This document shows, piece by piece, positions 17,652 through 26,954 of a DNA stretch of 55,204 nucleotides (position 1 is the stretch's first letter; the number at the start of each line of letters is the position of its first letter). The DNA is from Halioglobus sp. Its GTDB lineage: Bacteria > Pseudomonadota > Gammaproteobacteria > Pseudomonadales > Halieaceae. Position numbers and translations under genes: made by a program. The notes under the pieces were generated by a model. The model did no database searches. It saw only the letters and a list, made by a program, of their open reading frames with translations, and was not told where the DNA came from. The DNA is taken from assembly GCA_029287595.1 (NCBI GenBank), contig JARFQU010000158.1, positions 1-55,204 of the forward strand, in the 5' to 3' direction.

Positions 17652-18689
17652 GTGACAGACGCCGCGACCCGGGTGCTGGTAGTCGGTCCCTCCTGGGTCG
17701 GGGACATGGTGATGTCCCAGGCTCTTTACCGACAGTTGCGGCAGACTCGTCCCGGGGTGCAGGTGGATGTACTGGCGCCGGCATGGAGCAAGCCTATCCT
17801 GGAGCGAATGCCGGAGGTGCAACGCGCGCTCACCCTCCCTTTTGCTCACGGCGAGGTAAATCTGGCAGCGCGCCGGCGACTGGGCAGGGAACTCCAGGCC
17901 GACTCTTATGAGCAGGCGATTGTCCTGCCCAACTCCCTTAAATCCGCCCTGGTACCTTTTTTTGCCAGGATTCCCCAACGCACGGGCTGGCGCGGTGAAA
18001 TGCGCTACGGCCTGCTGAACGACATCCGGATGCTGGACAAAGTGGCCCTGCCATTAATGGTCCAGCGTTTCGTGGCTCTGGGCCTGGGCCCGGGGGAAAC
18101 TCTGCCGGAACGCTTGCCCCACCCCGGGTTGCAGGTGGCGCAGGCGCAGGTGCAGCAATCCCGGGAAGAATTTGCCCTGCAGCCGGAGCTGCCCATACTG
18201 GCCCTGTGCCCTGGCGCAGAATTCGGCACCGCCAAGCGCTGGCCACCAGAGTATTTCGCGGAGCTGGCCCAACAGTATCTGCGACTGGGTTGGCAGGTAC
18301 TGCTGTTTGGCTCCGCAAACGATAGACAGGAATGCGCACATATACGCAAAGCCTGCGCAGGACACCCCGCCTGTATTGATCTTGCCGGCCGCACCTCCCT
18401 GGCGCAGGCGGTGGACCTGTTGTCTCTGGCCACGGCGGTGGTCAGTAACGATTCCGGGCTGATGCATATCGCCGCGGCACTGGGGCGGCCGCTGCTGGCG
18501 ATATACGGAGCGACCTCGCCGGGATTTACCCCGCCCCTGGGCACCCGCGCCTCGCTGCAGGTCAGCGACATCGATTGCGCGCCCTGTTTCCAGCGCGAGT
18601 GCCCGCTGGGCCATCACCGCTGCATGCGCGAGACACTGCCGGAGGCGGTGGCGGATAAGTTGCAGGCGCTGTTGGCAAAGACCGCCTGA
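17652..18689 (+). CDS. waaF: ADP-heptose:LPS heptosyltransferase II
   Basis: A GT9 family protein of 345 residues. It opens VLVVGPSWVGDMVMSQALYR, the WaaF signature, and contains LCPGAEFGTAKRWPPEYFAEL (donor-binding region), VSNDSGLMHIAAAL and the CxxCFQRECPLGHHRCM-type cysteine-rich tail seen in WaaF. It adds the second heptose to the LPS inner core at the cytoplasmic face. It starts at a GTG abutting the glnE stop, and its own stop overlaps the waaC start by one base, so waaF-waaC are translationally coupled. Confidence 0.94.
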   Translation: MTDAATRVLVVGPSWVGDMVMSQALYRQLRQTRPGVQVDVLAPAWSKPILERMPEVQRALTLPFAHGEVNLAARRRLGRELQADSYEQAIVLPNSLKSALVPFFARIPQRTGWRGEMRYGLLNDIRMLDKVALPLMVQRFVALGLGPGETLPERLPHPGLQVAQAQVQQSREEFALQPELPILALCPGAEFGTAKRWPPEYFAELAQQYLRLGWQVLLFGSANDRQECAHIRKACAGHPACIDLAGRTSLAQAVDLLSLATAVVSNDSGLMHIAAALGRPLLAIYGATSPGFTPPLGTRASLQVSDIDCAPCFQRECPLGHHRCMRETLPEAVADKLQALLAKTA

Positions 18690-19684
18690 TGCGTGTGCTG
18701 GTAGTGAAGATGTCCTCGCTGGGAGACGTGATTCACACACTGCCGGCGCTGACTGACGCAGCTGGCAGCCTGCCAGGCATACGCTTCGATTGGGTGGTGG
18801 AGGAGGGTTTCGCGGAGATTCCCTCCTGGCACCCCGCAGTGGATACGGTCATCCCTGTGGCCTTGCGTCGTTGGCGTCAACGCCCGCTGCGGGATTTTCG
18901 CGGCCCGGAGTGGCGTCGGGCGCGCAACCGCCTGCGCCGCCCCGTGTACGATGCGGTGATCGACGCCCAGGGGTTGCTGAAAAGCGCATTTATCACGCGC
19001 CAGGTGCGTGCGCCGCGCTATGGCATGGATCGCAAGTCGGTGCGCGAGCGACTCGCCTGCGCTGTTTACGATCACAAGGTTCCGGTACCCAAAAATATGC
19101 ACGCGGTGCAACGCACGCGCTTGCTGTTCGCCCGGGCGTTGGGCTATCAGCTGCCCGCCGGGCCAGGCGACTATGGCATTCGCGACCAGCTGGCCCTGCA
19201 CGGGCCGCCACCGGAGCCCGCTGTGTTGTTTTTTCACGGTACCGCCAGGGCGGAAAAATTGTGGCCCCAGAGCCACTGGCGCGAATTGTTGCAACAGGTA
19301 GTGGCGGCGGGTTACCAGGTGTGGTTACCCTGGGGCAGTGTGTCGGAGCAGGAGCGCGCCGGGCGCATCGCCGCGGGCATCGAAGGGGCCCTGGTATTGC
19401 CCCGGCAGAACCTGCGGGAGCTGGCGCACAGGTTGCTACGGGTGCAGGCGGCGGTGGCCGTGGATACCGGACTGGGGCATCTGGGTGCCGCGCTGGATGT
19501 GCCCACGGTATCTCTGTACGGTCCTACCAGTACGCGCCTGGTGGGGGCTTACGGGCGTCGACAGGTGCACCTGCAGTCGCCCCCGGGGGCCGCGCGCAGC
19601 GGTGATCCCCATGCCATGATGGCCTCGATCAGTGCGGCTGCGGTATGGGCTGAATTGCGCGCCATCCTTACGGGAGATTCCTGA
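18689..19684 (+). CDS. waaC: ADP-heptose:LPS heptosyltransferase I
   Basis: A 331-residue GT9 protein opening MRVLVVKMSSLGDVIHTLPAL, the hallmark of WaaC. It contains FFHGTARAEKLWPQSHW (donor binding) and VDTGLGHLGAALDVPTVSLYG. It transfers the first L-glycero-D-manno-heptose to Kdo. The order waaF-waaC matches enterobacteria. The start ATG overlaps the waaF TGA (TGATG), and the next glycosyltransferase starts after two bases. ADP-heptose is supplied by hldE, which lies 12 kb downstream in the same region. Confidence 0.93.
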   Translation: MRVLVVKMSSLGDVIHTLPALTDAAGSLPGIRFDWVVEEGFAEIPSWHPAVDTVIPVALRRWRQRPLRDFRGPEWRRARNRLRRPVYDAVIDAQGLLKSAFITRQVRAPRYGMDRKSVRERLACAVYDHKVPVPKNMHAVQRTRLLFARALGYQLPAGPGDYGIRDQLALHGPPPEPAVLFFHGTARAEKLWPQSHWRELLQQVVAAGYQVWLPWGSVSEQERAGRIAAGIEGALVLPRQNLRELAHRLLRVQAAVAVDTGLGHLGAALDVPTVSLYGPTSTRLVGAYGRRQVHLQSPPGAARSGDPHAMMASISAAAVWAELRAILTGDS

Positions 19685-19686
19685 GC

Positions 19687-20829
19687 ATGCGCCTTGCCCT
19701 GTTGTTGTATAAGTACTTCCCCTACGGCGGTATGCAGCGCGATTTTCTGGCCTTTGCCCGGGAGCTGCAGCAGCGCGGCTGTACCTGTCGTGTTTACTAT
19801 ATCTCGTGGCAGGGTGAGCCGCTGTCGGGTGCGGAACTGCGACGTGTTCCGGTAACCGCCCTGAGCAATTTCCGTCGTGACCAGCGCTTCCTGCGCTGGG
19901 TGCAGGCTGATATTGCCGCGGACCCGGTGGACGGGGTTATCGGATTCAACAAAATGCCGGGGCTGGATGTGTATTTTGCCGCGGATCCCTGTTTTCTGGA
20001 CAAGGCGCTGAAGCGCAGCTGGTGGTATCGCCGCACCGCGCGCTTTCGCCACTTTGCCGCCTGGGAGCGCGCCGTTTTCGACCCCCGGGGCAGTACCCGC
20101 ATCCTGACGATCTCGCAGCAGCAGCAGGAGACATTCCAGCACCACTACCAGACCCCGCCCTCGCGCATGTACCTGTTGCCCCCCGGGGTATCCCCACAGC
20201 GGCGGGCGCCGGAGAATGCACCGTCCCTGCGCCGTAGCAAGCGAGAAGAACTGGGAATCCTGCCCCAGGAACTGGTACTGCTGCTGGTGGGTTCCGGTTT
20301 TGTTACCAAGGGCCTGGACCGGGCGATTCGCTGTGTAGCCAATGTGCGTGCTCAGCAGCCCAGCGTCAAATTGCGCTTACTGGTGGTGGGCCAGGATAAA
20401 CCCCGTCGTTTTCGCCAGCTTTGTAAGCGGCAGGGTGTTGCAGATGCGGTATTCTTTCTCGGCGGCAGGGATGATGTGTCCGAGCTGATGCTGGCGGCGG
20501 ATGTACTGGTGCACCCGGCTCGTAGTGAGGCGGCGGGGGTAGTATTGCTGGAAGCCCTGGTGGCGGGCTTGCCCGTGGTAGCCACCGATGTCTGCGGCTA
20601 TGCAGAGCATGTGAAGGCTGCCCGGGGCGGTCTGGTGTTACCGTCGCCTTTTAACCAGGAAGAGCTGGACCGGGCTGTTATGCGCAATATCGATGGCGTT
20701 TTTCGCTTCGATTGTCGGGAGAGTGCGCTGCTGTATGCCCACCTCACCGACCTTTACTCCATGCACAGCAGCGGCGCCGACCTGATGGTGGAGTTTATCC
20801 GGCAAAAGCGTGAGCGTGAGCGTGGCTGA
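19687..20829 (+). CDS. GT4 glycosyltransferase, probable LPS core (WaaG-like)
   Basis: The protein has 380 residues and two Rossmann-like GT-B domains. The N-terminus LLLYKYFPYGGMQRDFLAFA matches WaaG-type core glucosyltransferases. The C-terminal domain has the retaining GT4 signature (HPARSEAAGVVLLEALVAG, two glutamates seven residues apart or so) and VVATDVCGYAEHV. It lies directly between waaC and the heptose kinase waaP, the same neighbourhood as enterobacterial waaG, so transfer of the first hexose to heptose II is likely. The exact sugar is inferred. It overlaps the waaP start. Confidence 0.85.
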   Translation: MRLALLLYKYFPYGGMQRDFLAFARELQQRGCTCRVYYISWQGEPLSGAELRRVPVTALSNFRRDQRFLRWVQADIAADPVDGVIGFNKMPGLDVYFAADPCFLDKALKRSWWYRRTARFRHFAAWERAVFDPRGSTRILTISQQQQETFQHHYQTPPSRMYLLPPGVSPQRRAPENAPSLRRSKREELGILPQELVLLLVGSGFVTKGLDRAIRCVANVRAQQPSVKLRLLVVGQDKPRRFRQLCKRQGVADAVFFLGGRDDVSELMLAADVLVHPARSEAAGVVLLEALVAGLPVVATDVCGYAEHVKAARGGLVLPSPFNQEELDRAVMRNIDGVFRFDCRESALLYAHLTDLYSMHSSGADLMVEFIRQKRERERG

Positions 20830-21682
20830 TTATTTTCTGCGCGATGACCTGCGCCGCGGTGCAATGGCCCATGCTATTGACGCCGCTACGCTACTGCAGT
20901 GGGCTGATGATGCTGCCCGGCGCGCCGCGCCCGAAACGGTGTATCGGGAGAAGGAGGGCCGCAAAACGCTGCGCCTGCAGCTGCAGGGCAACTCTTTTTT
21001 CCTCAAGGACCACCGCGGTGTAGGCTGGCCGGAGATAGCCAAAAACCTGATGCAGCTGCGCCTGCCGGTGCTGGGTGCGGGCCGGGAATACCGCGCGGTG
21101 CGACTGCTGGAAACAATAGGTGTGGACACTCTGGCGGTGGCGGCTTATGCCAGCCAGGGGAGCAATCCCGCCACCCTCCATTCCATGCTGCTCACGGACG
21201 ATCTGGTGGATACCGTCAGTCTGGAGGATTATTGCGCCGATTGGCGGACGAATCCGCCGCCCTTTGCTGTGCGCATGCGCCTTACCCTCGCGCTGGCGGA
21301 CATTGCCAGGCGCATGCATGGAGCCGGCATCAACCATCGGGATTTCTATCTCTGCCACTTCCACCTGGATGAACAAAGCCTGCAGCGAGCCACCCTGCGC
21401 TGCCATGTAATCGACCTGCACCGCGCCCGGATTCGCAGGGAAATACCGCGGCGTTGGCGGGTCAAGGACCTGGCCGGCCTGTACTTCTCGGCCATGGACT
21501 GTGGCCTGACCCGGCGCGACCTGCTGCGTTTTATGCGCCACTACGAGCCCGGCGGCCTGCGCGTGGCCCTGGGTAAGCGCGCCGGCCTGTGGCGCCAGGT
21601 AGCAAGGCGTGCGCGGGCCTTGTATGTCAAGGGCCATGGTGGGTCACCGCCCGCCGTGGCGGGGCCAGACCATGGCCACTAA
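20810..21682 (+). CDS. waaP: LPS core heptose(I) kinase
   Basis: WaaP phosphorylates heptose I of the inner core, which lets divalent cations bridge neighbouring LPS molecules. The 290 residues show a protein-kinase-like fold: FFLKDHRGVGWPEIAKN near residue 64 (nucleotide-binding lysine) and the catalytic loop GINHRDFYLCHFHLD (about 176-190), typical of RfaP. Three in-frame GTG codons (20810, 20816, 20822) could each start it; all overlap the end of the preceding glycosyltransferase. It overlaps the next kinase gene by 11 bases. Confidence 0.92.
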   Translation: MSVSVADYFLRDDLRRGAMAHAIDAATLLQWADDAARRAAPETVYREKEGRKTLRLQLQGNSFFLKDHRGVGWPEIAKNLMQLRLPVLGAGREYRAVRLLETIGVDTLAVAAYASQGSNPATLHSMLLTDDLVDTVSLEDYCADWRTNPPPFAVRMRLTLALADIARRMHGAGINHRDFYLCHFHLDEQSLQRATLRCHVIDLHRARIRREIPRRWRVKDLAGLYFSAMDCGLTRRDLLRFMRHYEPGGLRVALGKRAGLWRQVARRARALYVKGHGGSPPAVAGPDHGH

Positions 21683-22442
21683 ACACCGGGTGATTCGCGG
21701 AGAGCAATGGGCGCAGGCGCTGTTGGCGCAGTTGCTGCACGCGGACCGGGATACGGGCGCGTGGATGGATGAGCATACCCATCTGCTGAAGCGCGACCGG
21801 TACAGTCAGGTGGGACTGTTGCGCCTGCAGGACAGACCCTGTTGCCTGAAATTGTATCGCTGTAAATCCCCGTGGCAGTATCTGCAGTTTGCCCTGGGTC
21901 GCGGTCGCGCGGTGAACAGTTTCGATCGCGGACACAGCCTGCGGGCCGCCGGGATTGCCGTACCTGAAGAGCTTGCTTTGCTGCGCGTGCCCGGGGGTAT
22001 GTTGCTACTTTGCTGCGCCATCGAACAGGCGGACAATCTGCAGGTACTGTGGCCCCGGGTAGATTCCCGTGCAACACGGGAGCAGATCATGGACCGTGCG
22101 GCACAGCTTCTGGCGCGTTTGCATAACGCCGGTTTTGCCCACGGGGATTGTAAATGGAGCAACTGGCTGTGGGCCCAGGGACAGCTTTATCTGGTGGACC
22201 TGGATGCCGTTTGCCAGGCAGCCGCAGGCGATCGCAGGCAGGCGCGTGACCTGGCCCGTTTTACCCTGAATGCGGAAGAGCTATCGCTACAACCGGCGCT
22301 TTACGACCTTTTCCTTGAGGGCTACCTGTCAGTCACGGGCCTGTCACGGGATGTGTTGATGCCGCCCATGCTGGTAGAACTGCAACGCCTGCGGCAGCGT
22401 CATCTGCAGCGCTACGGTGAGTCTGGCCAGCGCCTTGTTTAG
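21672..22442 (+). CDS. LPS kinase-like protein (InaA family) 1
   Basis: The ATG at 21672 gives 256 residues and an 11-base overlap with waaP; an upstream reading from 21609 lies wholly inside waaP and is less likely. It has a kinase-like fold with a catalytic loop HGDCKWSNWLW (about 157-167) and a metal-binding VDLDAV about ten residues on. It belongs with the InaA/WaaY-type small kinases found in LPS core clusters. A second sugar-phosphorylation role on the core is likely, but the acceptor is unknown. It converges with another kinase-like gene 19 bases away. Confidence 0.8.
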   Translation: MATKHRVIRGEQWAQALLAQLLHADRDTGAWMDEHTHLLKRDRYSQVGLLRLQDRPCCLKLYRCKSPWQYLQFALGRGRAVNSFDRGHSLRAAGIAVPEELALLRVPGGMLLLCCAIEQADNLQVLWPRVDSRATREQIMDRAAQLLARLHNAGFAHGDCKWSNWLWAQGQLYLVDLDAVCQAAAGDRRQARDLARFTLNAEELSLQPALYDLFLEGYLSVTGLSRDVLMPPMLVELQRLRQRHLQRYGESGQRLV

Positions 22443-22461
22443 AGTTTCCCGGGGATGTCGC

Positions 22462-23148
22462 TCATAACAGGCCCTTCTCCTCCAGTCGACGCATGGCCCA
22501 ATGGTAGGCCTCCACTGCGAGTATTTTCGCTTCCAGCCTGGACAGGTCACGCATCTGCCTGCGCCATGCGCAGAAAAATCGCATGCGATCGCGGCCGCTG
22601 AGGTCCGCCGGGAGCAGCATATTCAACTGCATCAGGTTTCTCAGTAACTGCCTGCCGGAGGGTGGGTTATAGCGCGCGGTGCGTTCGTTATCGATCAGCG
22701 CGAAATGAAAGTGCTCCCCCTGCGGTGATACCAGGATATTGCCCGGGCGCAGATCGCCGTGGATAAAGCCGGTGGCGTGCGCTCGCCCGATAAAGGTACC
22801 CAGCTCCCGCAGCAGGCGACGCCGCGCGAGTAAGTCCCGGCCCTGGCGTTGCGTCAACCTGTCGCGCAGCCAGCAGGTGACGCCATCCCCGGGTACCGTG
22901 CGGGTAAACAGGTACTCGCGACCCGCTCCCAGCTTGCCCCAGGCAACATTGGCCGGCGCGTTTATCCCCGCGCGCAACAGGGCATCGCTGTTCCTGCGCG
23001 CGCGTGTGGCGCGACTGCCCCGCAGCAGGGCTTTCAGCGATTCAGCCGGGCTGCGCGACAGGAATTCCTTGTAGTACAACTGCAACTGCGGGTTGTGGGC
23101 CACCCGCGCATAGCGGGAGCTTTGCACCAGTAGCCAGCCTGGCGGCAA
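22462..23148 (-). CDS. LPS kinase-like protein (InaA family) 2
   Basis: A 228-residue kinase-like protein with a clear catalytic loop HGDLRPGNILV (about 134-144) and metal motif LIDNERT. The family is the same broad one as the two kinases on the other strand, but sequence similarity to them is low. The start is uncertain: TTG at 23148 is the only canonical codon near the expected N-terminus, while the frame stays open upstream for about 35 codons with no ATG or GTG. It is divergent from rmlD with about 158 bases between. The acceptor sugar is unknown; Kdo or core heptose are both possible. Confidence 0.75.
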   Translation of the reverse strand: MPPGWLLVQSSRYARVAHNPQLQLYYKEFLSRSPAESLKALLRGSRATRARRNSDALLRAGINAPANVAWGKLGAGREYLFTRTVPGDGVTCWLRDRLTQRQGRDLLARRRLLRELGTFIGRAHATGFIHGDLRPGNILVSPQGEHFHFALIDNERTARYNPPSGRQLLRNLMQLNMLLPADLSGRDRMRFFCAWRRQMRDLSRLEAKILAVEAYHWAMRRLEEKGLL

Positions 23149-23306
23149 CCGATCCTGCGCCAGCTCACTGGCGCAGCGGTGCAGGACATCGCCTTCTTCA
23201 CTTGATTTGTCTATGGCCCGGAATCTCCCCTGGCTGGCTGTCGGTCCAGTCTACAGTATATGATAGCGACCGAATTGAAAGCGGCCGCGCTGGCCGGGAG
23301 CAAGTT

Positions 23307-24179
23307 GTGCAGCAAAAGGTCTTGGTAACCGGGGCAGGGGGGCAGTTGGGGCAGGAGCTTGCCCGCAGCAGCGGCGTCCTCCTGCAGTGTGTGCCATTGT
23401 CCCGTCGGGAACTGGACCTGGCGGACCAGGATGCTCTGCAACGCGTTCTGGATGATATTGCGCCACAACAGGTTGTCAACGCGGCGGCTTATACGGCAGT
23501 GGATGCGGCGGAGTCAGACTCGGCGGGGGCCTGGCGTGGCAATGCCGAGGGCCCGCGGCTGCTGGCCGGGGCCTGTGCGGAGCGCGGTATCAGGCTGCTG
23601 CATGTGTCCACGGATTTTGTATTTGACGGCGAGTCCCCCCACCCCTACACCCCGGAAGCACCCACCGCACCGCTGGGAGAATATGGACGCAGCAAACTGG
23701 CGGGGGAGCAGGCGGTACTCGAGGAATGCCCCGGGGCGCTGATCCTGCGCACGGGCTGGGTGTATTCGCGCTTTGGTGGCAACTTCGTGAAGACCATGCT
23801 GCGGCTCATGGCGGAACGGGACGAACTGGCGGTGGTCGCCGACCAGGTGGGCACACCGACCTGGGCTGCCGGCCTGGCGCAGGCACTGTGGGCAGCCGTG
23901 GAACGGCCCCAGCTTGACGGCATCTACCACTGGAGCGATGCCGGCGTATGCAGCTGGTATGATTTCGCGGTGGCTATTTACGAAGAGGGCAGTGCCCTGG
24001 GATTGCTGCCCCCGGGGGTACAGGTGCGTCCTATTCCCGCCAGTGACTACCCGACCCCGGCCCGCCGCCCGGCCTACAGTGTGCTGGATAAAAGCAGCAG
24101 CTGGCGGGACCTGGAATTAAGTGGTGTCCACTGGCGGCAGCAATTGCGCGCCATGTTGCAGGATTTACAGGAGAGTTAA
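23307..24179 (+). CDS. rmlD: dTDP-4-dehydrorhamnose reductase
   Basis: RmlD makes dTDP-L-rhamnose with NAD(P)H, the last step of the pathway. I start it at the GTG at 23307 because GGGAG lies six bases upstream and the first residues then read QQKVLVTGAGGQLGQEL, the normal N-terminus; an open frame continues upstream but overlaps the divergent kinase. This gives 290 residues. The TGxxGQxG nucleotide motif and VNAAAYTAVDAAE are clear, and the catalytic YxxxK is present as YGRSK. rmlB follows after two bases. Confidence 0.95.
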   Translation: MQQKVLVTGAGGQLGQELARSSGVLLQCVPLSRRELDLADQDALQRVLDDIAPQQVVNAAAYTAVDAAESDSAGAWRGNAEGPRLLAGACAERGIRLLHVSTDFVFDGESPHPYTPEAPTAPLGEYGRSKLAGEQAVLEECPGALILRTGWVYSRFGGNFVKTMLRLMAERDELAVVADQVGTPTWAAGLAQALWAAVERPQLDGIYHWSDAGVCSWYDFAVAIYEEGSALGLLPPGVQVRPIPASDYPTPARRPAYSVLDKSSSWRDLELSGVHWRQQLRAMLQDLQES

Positions 24180-24181
24180 CG

Positions 24182-25246
24182 ATGGCTAAATCCCTGTTGG
24201 TAACCGGGGCTGCCGGTTTTATCGGCGCCAATTTTGTCCACTACTGGGCAGCCGCTCACCCCGAGGACACCCTGGTGGCCTACGACGCCCTCACCTATGC
24301 GGGCAATAAAGCCAGCCTGGCCAGCCTGCTACAGCTGCCGAATTTCCATTTCGTGCACGCGGATATCCGCGACTATGACCAGGTGTTGGCGACGATGCGC
24401 GAATACCGGGTGGATACGGTGGTGCACTTTGCCGCGGAGAGCCATGTGGATCGCTCCATCAGCGGCCCCGACGCCTTTATTGACACCAACGTGGTGGGTA
24501 CTCACAGTATGCTCAAGGCGGCCAGGGAGTACTGGCTGGTGGAAGGTCAGCTGGCGCAGCACCGCTTCCACCATGTATCCACCGACGAGGTTTATGGCTC
24601 CCTGAGCCCGGAGGCCCCGGGCTTCCACGAGCAGCAGAAGTATGAGCCGAACTCGCCCTATTCTGCGAGCAAAGCGGCCTCGGATCACCTGGTTCGGGCC
24701 TACCTGCACACCTATGGTTTGCAAGTCACCACCAGCAACTGTTCCAACAACTACGGCCCCTACCACTTTCCCGAAAAATTGATCCCCCTGTGCCTGACCA
24801 ATATCCTGCGCGGCCTGCCTCTGCCGGTCTACGGTGACGGCAGCAATATCCGCGACTGGCTGTATGTGGAAGACCACTGCCGGGGCATTGAGCTGGTGCT
24901 GCAGTCGGGTGTCGTGGGTGAGACCTACAATATCGGCGGCAACAACGAGTGGAACAACCTGGATATTGTCCACCTGCTGTGCGAGCAGATGGATGCGCGC
25001 TTCGCCGCCGACCCGGCCCTGGCGCAATTATTCCCCGCCGCGCCGGGAGCCACCGGCGGCAGCGCCCGGGACCTGATTATCTTTGTGGAGGATCGCGCCG
25101 GGCACGACTGGCGCTATGCCATTGATGCCGGCAAGGTCAGCGCAGAGCTGGGGTATAAGCCGCGGGAGAGTTTTGAAACGGGGCTGGCGCGCACCCTGGA
25201 CTGGTATCTGGGCAACCAGGCCTGGTGGCAGCCCCTGTTAAGCTGA
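24182..25246 (+). CDS. rmlB: dTDP-glucose 4,6-dehydratase
   Basis: RmlB converts dTDP-glucose to dTDP-4-keto-6-deoxyglucose. The 354 residues are full length, with the NAD-binding TGAAGFIGANF at the N-terminus, HFAAESHVDRSI, HVSTDEVYGSL and the catalytic YSASKAASDHL. It starts two bases after rmlD. The gene order is split: rmlD-rmlB on the plus strand meet rmlC-rmlA on the minus strand with only six bases between their stops, unlike the usual single rmlBDAC run. Confidence 0.96.
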   Translation: MAKSLLVTGAAGFIGANFVHYWAAAHPEDTLVAYDALTYAGNKASLASLLQLPNFHFVHADIRDYDQVLATMREYRVDTVVHFAAESHVDRSISGPDAFIDTNVVGTHSMLKAAREYWLVEGQLAQHRFHHVSTDEVYGSLSPEAPGFHEQQKYEPNSPYSASKAASDHLVRAYLHTYGLQVTTSNCSNNYGPYHFPEKLIPLCLTNILRGLPLPVYGDGSNIRDWLYVEDHCRGIELVLQSGVVGETYNIGGNNEWNNLDIVHLLCEQMDARFAADPALAQLFPAAPGATGGSARDLIIFVEDRAGHDWRYAIDAGKVSAELGYKPRESFETGLARTLDWYLGNQAWWQPLLS

Positions 25247-25252
25247 GCGGTG

Positions 25253-25801
25253 TCAGTCCAGCAAGGGCAGCTCTGTCCAGGCCAGGCCCTGCTGGTCCTT
25301 GGCCGATAGTTGCGGTACCTCCCCCGGGGCCAGGGGCCACTCTATACCCACGCTTGGGTCATCCCATGCCAGTGCCACCTCGCTGGCGGGATGATAGATA
25401 TCGGTACATTTGTACTGGAAATCAGCGTAGTCGGAAGTGACGCAAAAGCCGTGGGCAAAGCCTGGCGGTACCCACAGCATGTGATGATTTTCCGCGCTCA
25501 GCGTCGCCCCGTACCACTGCCCCAGGGTGGGCGAATCACGGCGCACATCCACTACCGCGTCGAACACCTCTCCCGCGGTCACCCGCACCAGTTTGCCCTG
25601 GGTGTGTTTCGTCTGGTAGTGCATGCCGCGCAGTATGCCCCGGGCGGAACGGCTGTGGTTGTCCTGGACGAAGTCCAGGTCAAAGCCGGCCTCGCGAAAG
25701 GCTTCCCGATTCCAACTTTCCAGGAAAAATCCCCGCGGGTCGCCAAATACGGCCGGTTTCACCAGGTATACCCCGGGCAGCGCAGTCTCCTCAAACTTCA
25801 T
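25253..25801 (-). CDS. rmlC: dTDP-4-dehydrorhamnose 3,5-epimerase
   Basis: RmlC epimerises the keto sugar at C3 and C5. The 182 residues form a cupin with the expected [32 protein letters not shown] (catalytic His) and [14 protein letters not shown]. It overlaps rmlA: its ATG at 25801 lies inside the last codons of rmlA, which ends at 25791, so the two are translationally coupled. It converges with rmlB. Confidence 0.96.
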   Translation of the reverse strand: MKFEETALPGVYLVKPAVFGDPRGFFLESWNREAFREAGFDLDFVQDNHSRSARGILRGMHYQTKHTQGKLVRVTAGEVFDAVVDVRRDSPTLGQWYGATLSAENHHMLWVPPGFAHGFCVTSDYADFQYKCTDIYHPASEVALAWDDPSVGIEWPLAPGEVPQLSAKDQQGLAWTELPLLD

Positions 25802-26696
25802 GGAATACCACCCCGTCGTCGTTGAGCAGGTTTTTCAGGTACAGGCCGTAGCCACTTTTTTCCAGGGGTGCCGCCAGCGCCAGCAATTGTTCAGCGGAAA
25901 TGTAGCCCATGCGGTAGGCGACCTCCTCCGGGCAGGCGATTTTCAGCCCCTGGCGCTCCTCTACCACGCGGATGAAATTACTGGCATCCAGCAGTGAGTT
26001 GTGGGTGCCGGTATCCAGCCATGCGGTGCCGCGGCTCATGACCTCCACATGCAGGTCGCCGCGCTCCAGGTACACCTTGTTCACGTCGGTGATTTCCAGC
26101 TCGCCGCGCACTGAAGGTTGAATGGCCTTGGCGATCTCGATCACGTCGTTATCGTAAAAATACAGCCCGGTGACCGCGTAATGTGACTTGGGCTGTCGGG
26201 GTTTCTCCTCGATGTCCTGTGCCACGCCAGCCGCGTCGAAGCTGACCACGCCATAGCGTTCGGGATCCTGGACATAATAGGCAAATACCGAGGCACCCTG
26301 TTGGCGCCGCGCAGCGTGGGTCAGCTTCTGGCTGAATCCGCCGCCGTAGAAAATATTGTCGCCCAGCACCAGGCTGGCGGGGGAGTCGCCGATAAAGTCC
26401 TCCCCCAGGATAAAGGCCTGGGCCAGGCCGTCGGGGCTGGGCTGCACGGTATAGCTGATCGCCATGCCCCATTGGGCGCCGTCGCCCAACAGGTCGCGAA
26501 AGGCGTCCTGGTCCCTTGGAGTGGTAATGATCAGGACGTCGCGGATACCTGCCAGCATCAGGGTGGCCAGTGGGTAGTAGATCATCGGCTTGTCGTAGAC
26601 GGGCATTAACTGCTTGCTGACGGTGCTGGTCAGGGGATGCAGGCGGGTACCCGAACCACCGGCCAGGATAATGCCCTTGTACGGTTTTTCTGTCAT
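25791..26696 (-). CDS. rmlA: Glucose-1-phosphate thymidylyltransferase
   Basis: RmlA activates glucose-1-phosphate with dTTP, the entry into dTDP-rhamnose. The 301 residues start [17 protein letters not shown], the nucleotidyltransferase signature, and include [29 protein letters not shown] and the C-terminal allosteric region [12 protein letters not shown]. It overlaps rmlC by 11 bases. A 258-base gap upstream, containing a large imperfect hairpin at 26790-26837, separates it from the divergent glycosyltransferase gene. Confidence 0.97.
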   Translation of the reverse strand: MTEKPYKGIILAGGSGTRLHPLTSTVSKQLMPVYDKPMIYYPLATLMLAGIRDVLIITTPRDQDAFRDLLGDGAQWGMAISYTVQPSPDGLAQAFILGEDFIGDSPASLVLGDNIFYGGGFSQKLTHAARRQQGASVFAYYVQDPERYGVVSFDAAGVAQDIEEKPRQPKSHYAVTGLYFYDNDVIEIAKAIQPSVRGELEITDVNKVYLERGDLHVEVMSRGTAWLDTGTHNSLLDASNFIRVVEERQGLKIACPEEVAYRMGYISAEQLLALAAPLEKSGYGLYLKNLLNDDGVVFHEV

Positions 26697-26789
26697 AGGA
26701 GGAGTCTGCTTGCTAAAACCAGTGATTATAGCGGCAAAGTTGTGGTGTTGCCGACTAAACCGCCTTCTGGGAATTCACTGTACGATCGT

Positions 26790-26837
26790 AAAGGGGGTGG
26801 ATTTTTGATCAATGGCTGATTAAAATCGGTCCCCTTT
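26790..26837. promoter_or_regulatory. Imperfect long inverted repeat between rmlA and a glycosyltransferase gene
   Basis: The left arm (26790-26811) and right arm (26817-26837) pair in three blocks: AAAGGGG with CCCCTTT, GATTTT with AAAATC, and ATCA with TGAT, around a five-base loop and two small internal loops. That is 17 paired positions. It lies between divergent genes, so it could be an operator or a leader RNA hairpin. There is no strong T-run after it. Nothing else is recognisable in 26697-26954. Confidence 0.45.
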
Positions 26838-26954
26838 CACCGGGCGCTTCGCCGCGTGTCTTCGTTTGCGTCCGCTATACGGCGGCATTACATGCCACGT
26901 GCGCGCCAACCCCGTGTACTTCTCACCCACCGAGACTGACAGAGGACGCCTACC

